Source: Cudoniella acicularis
Taxonomy: Eukaryota; Ascomycota; Leotiomycetes; Helotiales; Helotiaceae
Direction of reading: 5' to 3'
Assembly: GCA_013054445.1 (NCBI GenBank)
Contig: JAAMPI010000424.1
Coordinates: 1-38,299, forward strand
Length of the DNA: 38,299 bases
The translations under genes and the position numbers were made by a program. The notes beneath the pieces were generated by a model. That model saw only the letters and a program-made list of their open reading frames with translations, ran no database searches and was not told the DNA's origin. Shown here one piece after another: positions 30,715 through 38,299 of the stretch. Numbering within the stretch: position 1 is the stretch's first letter; each line of letters begins with the position of its first letter.

Positions 30715-32231
30715 ATGAACCGCCTCAAGAGCCGCGCGACGCCAAGTCTGGCACTGATATCCTCTACAATCCTCTTTTCCGCCAGACAAGTAGCAGCACA
30801 CGGCGGCCACGAAATGGAGAAGATTCAAGAGGGAGAAGTAATGACCCAGGAGCCTCTGGACGCGATATTATGGACACATATACTCCTAATGATGCTGAGC
30901 TTCGGCATCATCTTCCCGACAGGAATGGTTCTTGGTGTAGGTGGCCTCCTAAAGTTGTTAGAATGTGGCTGACTGATGTCTAGATCACACGGAATCGATG
31001 GCATGTGCCTACACAAGTATTGGGGACGGCGATTGCGGTCGTGGCATACTTTCTAGGACATTTGCATAAAGGACGAGTGTTTGCGAAGAATATACATGCA
31101 TCGTTTGCGAACACGCTGATGCTCATGTTGGTGGTGCAAGTCGTTTTTGGGATATACTTGAAGTTTCACATCACCAAAGGATTCCACGGAAAGATCAGAA
31201 AGGTTGCCGTGCATGGTCATGGAATTGTTGGGAAGGCTATGCCAATCGTCGCCTGGATCCAAATGTTATTTGGAGGCATCACGGCCCTGGGATTTTGCGG
31301 GGGCGACCATCTGGGTCAATGTTTGGCACACTTCATCATGGGCAGTGCCTTCATCGGATATGCTATTATCCTTTCGATCGTGCTAGTGGTTGGACAAGTT
31401 TGGCTAAGGAGATGCGGACGATCCCAGGAATTCTTCGACTCGACCTTTATTGCGGCTTGGGGCTGCTTCAACACCTTCACTGAGCACAGATGGGGATCCG
31501 CGTGGGTAGCGAATGATTTTCAACATACCGCCATGGGTATAATCTGGTGGTCTTCTGGCCTCGCTGGTATTTGGCTGAGTCGGAAACGATACGGGGCCCC
31601 GAAGAGGAACTTCATCCCTGGATTCGTTATTTTCATTACCGGGTGGGGCATGTCTGCTCACCCTCAACACTTGCCAATTAGTAACATGGTCCACACAATG
31701 TTTGGTTATACCCTAATGGCTGCTGGACTTTCGAGAATTATCGAGGTGGCATTTGTCCTCAAGGACAGGAACACCATATCCGAAGATGGAGAGGCCAACA
31801 GCTTTCAATATATCCCACCATTTGTGAGTACACCGTTCATCTTTCCGCGACTGATACTGATTAAATACTAGCTCCTCACCGCATCTGGATTTCTGTTCAT
31901 GGGAGCGACTGAAGAACAAATGCAACTGCTCAACGACAACGGAATTGATCACGTCTCCTATGTTCTTGTTTGCTACAGCTTTGCCGTCCTCGTATTCCTA
32001 TTCACTAATATGCTGCTGCATCTCTATTCGATCAATTCTGCTCCAGCGGTCCCACCGAAAGATTCAGAAGAGGGGGAAACAACTTCAAGGATAAATGGGC
32101 ACACAAGAGCAACGGATGCAAGGCAGGTACGGGACGCAGAGGAATTTGAGTTGGAAGGGTTGATGAGTGATGATGAGGGCCTTGAAAGTCCAAGCACTTT
32201 AGGGAAGAATAATGAGGGTCGCGTTGATTGA
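30715..32231 (+). CDS. Ytp1-family multi-span membrane protein (DUF2427 + Ytp1)
   Basis: Exons 30715-30936, 30984-31823 and 31872-32231 join across 47- and 48-bp GT-AG introns (GTAGGT and GTGAGT donors, both phase 0) to give 473 residues. A signal peptide (to about residue 27, ending ARQVAAHGG) is followed by the DUF2427 part with LWTHILLMMLSFGIIFPTGM, conserved His residues in HLHKGRVFAKNIHASFANT and further helices. The Ytp1 part follows: FDSTFIAAWGCFNTFTEHRWG, DFQHTAMGIIWWSSGLAGIW, HTMFGYTLMAAGLSRIIEV, then the last helices after splice two. About ten membrane segments in all, with an acidic tail (EEFELEGLMSDDEGLES). The histidine pattern resembles cytochrome b561-type haem-binding proteins. 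Yeast YTP1 has no established function. Confidence 0.92.
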
Positions 32232-32462
32232 GACGGTTATTTAGGGTGGTATTTATTTGCAGGTTTTTCGTGGCGGGCATTGCATGGTTCGGCGTCTTTA
32301 ATCAGTTTGGACATAACAGGTCAACTTTCTTGCTCTGATACTAAACCTTTTTGTCCCTCGACTCTGGTCTCGTTGCCCATTCCTGAACCAATTGTGATGC
32401 ATTCCGTACCCAGCCATTTCATCAACGCCAATCAAAAAATGCCATACTAAGCTGAGCCCCCT

Positions 32463-32927
32463 TCATGCTCTCTTCATCTTCTGATCCAAATAATGACATT
32501 CCCACCACGCACCCACCAGTGCCGAAGCTGCAAAAAGACTAAACGCATACAACTGCGGAAAGCCCTCTCCAAATTCCGGATCTGTCCCCAAGCTCCCAGG
32601 GTACAAAATAGCACTCAATCCTGTTACCCAGTACAACGTCCCAAATACTGCCGCAGTGGTCAAATTCTGTCTCTCTTTTTCCATTTCTCTTTCTTTTTCT
32701 CTATCGTTATTTGAGTAGAGTGTATTGTTTGGTGAGAATTTAAAGTGCCAGGTGTAGTAAAGCGTTGCGAGACCGAGACACAGGCCCATAGACATCGTTT
32801 GTCCGTTGTGGAAGCGTGCATGTGGTGGCCAGCGAGGATTTAGGACATGGGTTTCGTTGAAGTCGGCTATGTAGGGGCCGAGCATGCTGGCTGCGGCGGA
32901 AAGGGTGAGACCGAGGCGGCCGATCAT
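32463..32927 (-). CDS. Small four-helix membrane protein, DUF6640-like
   Basis: 154 residues, single exon. The ATG at 32927 is chosen over one 123 bp upstream because family-like sequence starts at MIGRLGLTLSAAASMLGPYI; the upstream extension is low-complexity. The most conserved stretch is DFNETHVLNPRWPPHARFH, then NGQTMSMGLCLGLATLYYTWH. Four hydrophobic segments are visible (about residues 3-20, 46-63, 92-111, 126-145), separated by a basic/acidic loop (NNDREKEREMEKERQ). The family is widespread in ascomycetes and sometimes labelled acetyltransferase without proof. The gene is convergent with the Ytp1-family gene, with 231 bp between stops. Confidence 0.75.
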   Translation of the reverse strand: MIGRLGLTLSAAASMLGPYIADFNETHVLNPRWPPHARFHNGQTMSMGLCLGLATLYYTWHFKFSPNNTLYSNNDREKEREMEKERQNLTTAAVFGTLYWVTGLSAILYPGSLGTDPEFGEGFPQLYAFSLFAASALVGAWWECHYLDQKMKRA

Positions 32928-33696
32928 TGTTGTTGATTGTGTTTGCTTTTGGGGAGAGGTTCGTGGATTTGGATTTAGGTTTACAGGATGAAGTTTGATG
33001 TTGATGTACGAGAGGTCCAAGGTGATAATGACAAATTGAAGGGGCTTCATGTGCTCCGAACCTCCGACTAGGGAGTTACCCGCTCGGTCGTAGGTCAGAT
33101 ACGACTTTAGCCGGCGGCGTATGGGTTCAGTAGAAGTAGTTGCACCGGCGCGGGGCTAAGGTCATACGTTTTTGAATTTTGGGTTCAGTTCGGCCGAGCA
33201 TCCGCGGAGGGTTGGGATTCGCCCCTTTTCCCCTCGCTTATTCGACCTTTATAATTACCCAGAACGTCGAGATGCTTTGAATATACATAATTTTGTACAA
33301 TTCAGAAAATAGTACCAGATTTAGTGACTTATTTAATAGTATGCCTTAAAAAAGACACTGAGTTCAATTGATTGCCTAAATTAGTAAGTAAGTTCTAAAT
33401 ATATCACAGTTTAAGAGGTATCAAAGTATACTATTGCTTAATTTGTTCAAATGTTGTCTAATATAGTTTCAATCGCCAGCGAACCAGCGAGAATGTCTTC
33501 GTAGCATTGTTCCAGGAATTTCTAGTAATCATCTTGCATCCCTTATTCGACGATGAACGAGATAGGATATATACACTGAGAGTATTGTGAAATCTAAAAC
33601 TCGCAGTGACTACTCCAACGCCATATAATTTAGGAGCACTCCTTAGATACTTAATATATACATATAGAGAGAAGGAAATGTATACAAATTATGAAG
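32928..33696. other. Intergenic, AT-rich in its right half
   Basis: The promoter of the DUF6640-like gene lies in the first 250 bp. From about 33250 the sequence turns AT-rich without genes, marking the start of the decayed right-hand block. Confidence 0.5.
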
Positions 33697-34687
33697 CTAG
33701 GGAGCATCATGTACCTGACGTTTTATCAGTAAATTATAAACCCCCTTTAACCATAAAATGATAAATCTCAAACTGTTGGCGTTGAGGTTGACTAGATCAT
33801 TGGGCTGGTGCGGATTGTTCAGTTGAGCTGGGCCATTGATCTTCGCCGTACCATTGACTTTGTCAATGCTATTGATTTTCGATACAATGAATTGAGCAGC
33901 TTGCGTCCCAAAAACATTCACATAGCTTAGATGCACGGGAGTGCTCGTTTCATTGTCGCAAAATCGGTCGTTTGAATTGCAGTAGGACTGGCTGATTCCT
34001 CCTACAGTGGCACTGCAAGCGACCGCATTGAGTCGTGGGAAAATGCCAGTTTTGTTACTGGTCCCAACGTCTTGCTATAAACCGGGAACATGAGTGGGAT
34101 CACCCATTTGCACCATTGCCACAACTGGCGATTATTAGTTACTGAATCAAGGACAAACAGCCAGACGCTTACTGTTCTTGATAATGCCGGACCTAGGGCT
34201 GGTGTGGAATTGAAGCCACTGAGATCTGTTCCACACATAACATCGCCGGCAACCTGTGCTCCCTGTGGAAACACAAATTAGCATAGAGGCATAGTAACTG
34301 AGAAAGAGATCATACCTGGGAATACCCTAGCAGTGCAATCTTCGAACTTAGGCACCGCTCAGTATATGACTGAATCAATTGTCGCATTGCTGCCACCCCA
34401 GAGCCTTCTGATGCGGGATAATCCGTAAGAGTTGCTGGATAGTCGACAGCCTCGGAGTCAGATCTAGGTACTGTCTGTTGAACTTGTGTAGCGACCGCTC
34501 CGATAATTCCTTGTCCGGGTTGTTCGGCACTCGCCCGGGCAACAATTATGTGCACACCAGTAGTACATGTTGTGTTGGCTGCTGAAGAATTTCTAGCTGC
34601 CTGAATTTGTCTTGTCTCCAACGATGGAGATGCGAGACAGAATTCCAGAAGGCTCAGCCCGATGCTAAAGAGTGTGGAATACCTCAT
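33697..34687 (-). pseudogene. Cutinase-family esterase, broken by an in-frame stop and a frame mismatch
   Basis: Exon 1 (34687-34316) encodes a signal peptide (MRYSTLFSIGLSLLEFCLA) and the start of a cutinase fold, with paired Cys and nucleophile GYSQ (S123) completed by GAQVAGDVMCG in exon 2 (34262-34173). Intron 1 (34315-34263) is normal. Intron 2 (34172-34125, GTAAGC...CAG) leaves the downstream domain VAMVQMGDPTHVPG one base out of frame, and that frame then has TAG at 34077-34075. Beyond it the fold continues to the acid/His region (YCNSNDRFCDN, PVHLSYVNVFG) and a repetitive tail ending at 33697. The TAG can derive from CAG by C-to-T. Using a weaker donor (GTCCGG, 34188) would fix the frame but not the stop. 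An intact protein would act on ester bonds of cutin or acetylated xylan, outside the cell. Confidence 0.75.
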
Positions 34688-35409
34688 GGTTGATTGAACT
34701 GTTCGAACGAGTGGAAAATTTGCGAGAAAGATACAATTATATACACAGGAAAGATTGCCGAAGGAAGATCAGATCAAACGAATGGACAAAGCACTTGCTC
34801 ATATACCACCATTTTTTGCGCAGGTTATTTCATATTCCTTGACGGCCGTGGTTCTTTCGCAATGTTGGACTATTCGGGTGACTGTGCAATATGCCCATCT
34901 GATGTAGGAGAGTTTCGAATTTTGATGCAGTTTAAAAGTGTGACTATGATGTTATAGATGATCGGCAGCAAAGGAACCCGGCCCAATCAAAACTTACTGG
35001 GTAGCATAACTTCAACGCGCCTTGACCAAATTAAGTGAGGTAGTTGATTAGATGAAGTGTTTCTCTTGGCATTGTGTTTCTTCGCCTGTTCCAGCTATGT
35101 TTCGAAGGGCCCGAGAATAGGAACAACAAGGATATAGCTTGAAGAGTATAAGTTTAAGTATAAAATTTGAAGACGCATAATGTCCGCACCGAGCAGACTG
35201 CTAATTGGATATGTGGTATGCCATATACGGATCCGAAATCTGAGGACGAAGGAAAGATTAACCCCAAGGGTTACAAGCCGAAAAACAAAACGTTGTGTTG
35301 TTTTTTTGGCTCGCCTTTCTATCTGAAGACTCGAATCGCAGTCTTGAGACAAAACAATAACGGAAGGTAATAAATCTAGTTCTCACTGTAGATAACTACA
35401 TTTTCTCAA
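34688..35409. other. Intergenic between two pseudogenes
   Basis: No gene supported. An AATTATATAC word about 50 bp before the cutinase start may be its TATA box. The rest is AT-rich. Confidence 0.5.
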
Positions 35410-36900
35410 TTACCATATTCCTCGGAAATTTCTGTAAGTTTTGCAACACATCCTCTCCAAGTTTCTGGCGAACTTGACACTCGGCACATCAACCCATCTT
35501 TCAACTTGTGCCGCTATAGCAAAAACCGGTAAAGTAAAAAGCAGATACCAAGCCACACAGACCACCCAATACATGAAAGTTTTAGCATTCGGCTCCACAC
35601 CTGCGAGATGCAACAGGCAAGATTGTAGGGCCAGGCCGAAGAGCACGATACAAAACTCGTGTACCAGGTAAAGCGAAAACGAGATTTTCCCAAGGTATGA
35701 ACAAAAGTCCATCTCAAAAATATGTTTGAGACTTGGCAGCTGTGATATTGAGAGCAGAAAAGAGACTCTAGATATAGACCACCAGAAATGGGAATGGTCC
35801 TCCATGTTCAGGCTGAAAGGGGTAAGGGAACGGACAATCTCGAACCTAGACATAGGCTTTGACTTTGCTTCTGCTACTATGAGGACTGGGAAACCTGTCA
35901 GGTAAAATGCCATCACCAATAATGTTAGCCAGAATATTTTCTGCTTTGACGATCGGGCAGCTGGCACGATGTTGTTCTCATCTTGCCCCAAATTTAGGTC
36001 CGCGATCAAGATGCCTGCCGAGAAGCAAAATATGTTCCAACTTCCGAGGGTGAGACTAAATCTAGAGAAGACAGCCAGAAATCCGATCCTTCCACGATTA
36101 TTCGGTATCCGTGCTAGCAAAAGCAACAAGGTGTAACATACAAGCGAGCCGTAGAACTCAATTGGTATGGTCTACACGACGGCATCGTATTTCGGATGAG
36201 GCACATCTCCATATAGGGCCCCTGGGAGGTTGTAGAGAGGACTAACGAACCGATTGGTTTCTGAAAGCCAGTCTAAGACCTGAACGAAGAAGCTATGTTC
36301 AGGAATGAAGGAGAAATTCAACGGAGGCGCGAAGCCAAAGCGTGTTGCTAACATTTCGCAAGATGTCACGAGAATGGGCGGAAGGCACAGTCTGAATTCT
36401 TGGCGGAACGTTGAAGATGCGACGGCGGAGTAGATTTGATATTTCGAGCCTTCTCGCATCCAGCGAAGGGACTTGTGAGTGAGTGCATAGCCGGAGACAG
36501 CGAAGAAAAGTGAGAGGGCAGCACCCCCGGGGACAAAGAATGCTCATATGATAGGTAACTACAGGACATTGTTTTGAGTATCGTCTGAATGCCAGGCAGG
36601 GACAATGGACGCCCAACAACCCATTGCATGGAAAATATAGACCGCTAGAGCAGCCACCCCTCGAACGCCATCTAACCGGGATGTTGGTCTCAATTTTTGT
36701 GAACCTTGGGATGGGTAGCCGATGAATTTCGTGATAGCAGATGGTTCATCGACTTGTTTTGGATGGGAGCGTGAAGGGTGGTCGCTGCCAACTGCATAGG
36801 AGGGACTTTGATCTATTGGAATCATTGCTTCGAGGTCGATAGATTCGGTTTGTTCTGCCATATTCCGATCATCGTCGAAACGTGCATTGGCGAATGGCAT
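35410..36900 (-). pseudogene. Acyltransferase-3 family membrane protein with three in-frame stops
   Basis: A single frame of 497 codons from ATG 36900 to stop 35410 covers a full acyltransferase-3 protein: cytosolic start, RLDGVRGVAALAVYIFHAMG (the family's first helix with its His), ALSLFFAVSGYALTHKSL, TIPIEFYGSLVCYTLLLLL, further helices and the closing SYLGKISFSLYLVHEFCIVLF. It is interrupted by TAG 36561, TGA 36546 and TAG 36174. Each can be reached by a single transition from the residue expected by the family (Gln, Arg and Trp before TIPIEF). No frameshift is seen and no normal-length intron would remove the stops. Intact relatives move acyl groups onto sugars or small molecules across a membrane. 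Confidence 0.82.
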
Positions 36901-37693
36901 ATTCTAGAATTTGCGGTTCTAGCTTCCAGTACAAGGCATCGAAACTCAGGGAAGTTCCGATATTTGCCAAGTGAAAGTTCTGCACTCCTATATATAGCTT
37001 GTGTTGAGAGATCGGATGGGGGGGCTCGAGGGAGAAGACTTGGAGGCCTTAAACTGAGTGACAGTGTTTAAAGTTAGTGTTGATGGTATGCCTTGGGAGG
37101 TTGAGATGTTGCCGCCGTGGTTTTGTTTCACCATCGTGAAGGCGTTTCATCTCTTGAATTTTGTCTTTGTAATTTCGTGTCTGCGATCAACGCCTGTGCG
37201 CGCGGTGTGGGTTTTGCGGAAGCGGATTAATATTTGTTTTGTCTGTTCGACTTCTCACTTTGCTTGCCGTTTTACGCTATCTGAAAACAGCAACAGAAAG
37301 AGTGGTGGGACCGTGCAGTTCAAACGTGAGTGTCAACCTGAAATTATTGTTAGGTGTCAAGAACTGACAGTTGATGCGCCCGTGGATATGATAGGGAGCA
37401 AGAGATTGCTGAAATTGTAAACGTTGCTGAGATGATGAAAAGGTATCGTAGAGAAATCATGCACCGGCACTTAACGAGCCCAATTTCACGGGTCTATGCG
37501 CTCAGGGCGTTTTCCAGGCATTTCCAGGCATCTGAAAAGTAAAGTCTCCACGGTCACTTGAAAGTTATAAAATAACAAATAATAATTATGACTTAGGACT
37601 CGATACATAAGAAATAAAGTAAGTAAAGCCAGGTTTTATTAAGTAATATATAGTAATTTAACGTACTTGATCAGTAAGCGGCCCATATCACTA
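36901..37693. other. Intergenic leading to transposon relic
   Basis: An open frame at 37058-37420 starts on ATG-less sequence context and shows no domain; not called. From about 37440 the sequence is AT-rich and duplicated beyond the transposon (see repeat entries). Confidence 0.45.
37505..37600. repeat. Left copy of a diverged direct repeat flanking the transposon
   Basis: TTCCAGGCATCTGAAAAG, then TTATAAAATAACAAATAATAATTA, matches 38085-38175 in the same orientation with conserved spacing. The two copies flank the 344-bp element but lie 100 bp or more outside it. Confidence 0.5.
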
Positions 37694-38037
37694 AGTGGCC
37701 CACAATCCCTGTCACCTCTACACTTCTTAATCAATTAAAAATCAACCACATTAAATATTAACTTTCTAATTAGATCAATTGATTTATTAGCGCTCTGGGC
37801 ACGTACGAGCCGTGAGTTCTAATGATCTACATATACTACACGTCCGTGGCGCCCGTACAGATACCTTAGGATTAGATGGTCCAACCACCTGGATTTCCAC
37901 CTCCTCATTAGTCCTTGGCCTCCCTTGAGCCTCCTGGACCTCCGCAGTACTTAAAACACCTCCCCTACCTACGTACGACTTCTTCTTTTGCCTCTTCTTG
38001 TGAGAGTGGTGGTGGGTGACAGGGATTGTGGGCCACT
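37694..38037 (-). mobile_element. 344-bp internally deleted pogo/Fot-type (Tc1/mariner superfamily) element
   Basis: Perfect 23-bp terminal inverted repeats (37694-37716, beginning AGTGGCCCACAATCCC, and 38015-38037) are flanked by TA on both sides, the target duplication of the Tc1/mariner superfamily. On the minus strand the inside encodes the last part of a transposase: a basic stretch KKRQKKKSYVG, then RAPRTCSICRSLELTARTCPER and a stop. The knuckle C-x2-C-x4-L-x4-C is like the tail of fungal Fot/pogo DDE transposases, but with Leu where a His is usual. The catalytic core is missing, so it would depend on a helper. Confidence 0.82.
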
Positions 38038-38064
38038 TACGAGCCTACTCACATAAGTCCGTGT

Positions 38065-38195
38065 TTTCAGGCCACTTTTAAGCGACTTCCAGGCTTCGCG
38101 ATCCCACCTTTAGGCTTCCCAAAATCAAAGTTATCGTGATTACTTGAATATTATAAAATAACCAAGAATAATTATAATATAATACCTTGTAATTC
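38065..38195. repeat. Right copy of the diverged direct repeat
   Basis: TTTAGGCTTCCCAAAATCAAAG, ACTTGAATATTATAAAATAACC and AGAATAATTA align with the left copy at 37505-37600. Differences are mainly transitions and A/T changes. Confidence 0.5.
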
Positions 38196-38299
38196 AAAGT
38201 CATATAAGGTAAAGATACTTTCTGTTCACTAAACTTTAAAAGTTTACGATTTTTAAAATTTGATTTACTAGTAAAATGCCCTAAAAACACAGACTTATG

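Noticed and set aside
32928..33050. N-terminal extension of the DUF6640-like protein from the ATG at 33050
   Set aside because: The added 41 residues are low-complexity and the conserved family start lies at 32927.
37058..37420. 120-codon open frame with a hydrophobic stretch
   Set aside because: No domain, unusual Cys/Phe-rich composition, and it lies in decayed intergenic DNA next to the transposon.

Overview
The window looks like chromosomal DNA from a filamentous ascomycete, most likely a Leotiomycete (inference). The evidence is short GT-AG introns of about 46-90 bp with CTAAC/CTGAC-type branch points, two Zn2Cys6 transcription factors, a cutinase-family gene, a Ytp1-family membrane protein, a pogo/Fot-type transposon relic, and many nonsense codons explained by C-to-T (or G-to-A) changes, which resembles repeat-induced point mutation (RIP). 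No prokaryotic operon structure, rRNA, tRNA or CRISPR array was seen.

Layout. 1-960: palindromic repeats, then an intact RidA/YjgF-like gene. 960-4350: AT-rich, gene-poor DNA with repeat relics, including a heptad-like repeat-coding frame and a CCTAGGAGCT-rich repetitive block. 4350-13650: a decayed accessory block holding three same-strand copies (A, B, C) of an unrecognised coding family. Copy C shows the widest structure: CxxC plus coiled-coil modules, a charged middle, and a conserved C-terminal domain. All copies are truncated, frameshifted or interrupted by stops. An intact isochorismatase-fold hydrolase gene (9672-10268) sits inside the block.

14800-32930 is the conserved core: HEM1 (5-aminolevulinate synthase, one intron), a convergent coiled-coil protein, two divergent Zn2Cys6 regulators (one needing a GC-AG intron exactly at its zinc cluster), a six-exon secreted-type alpha/beta hydrolase of the TAP-like family, a Ytp1-family multi-span membrane protein, and a small four-helix membrane protein of DUF6640 type. 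The genes look like independent housekeeping or accessory units rather than a pathway cluster.

33700-38299 is decayed again: a cutinase-family pseudogene, an acyltransferase-3 pseudogene with three in-frame stops, and a 344-bp internally deleted pogo/Fot-type element with perfect 23-bp inverted repeats and TA target duplication that still encodes a transposase zinc-knuckle tail.

The best candidate for something undescribed is the CxxC/coiled-coil family at 4350-13650. I cannot name it, and all local copies look broken.
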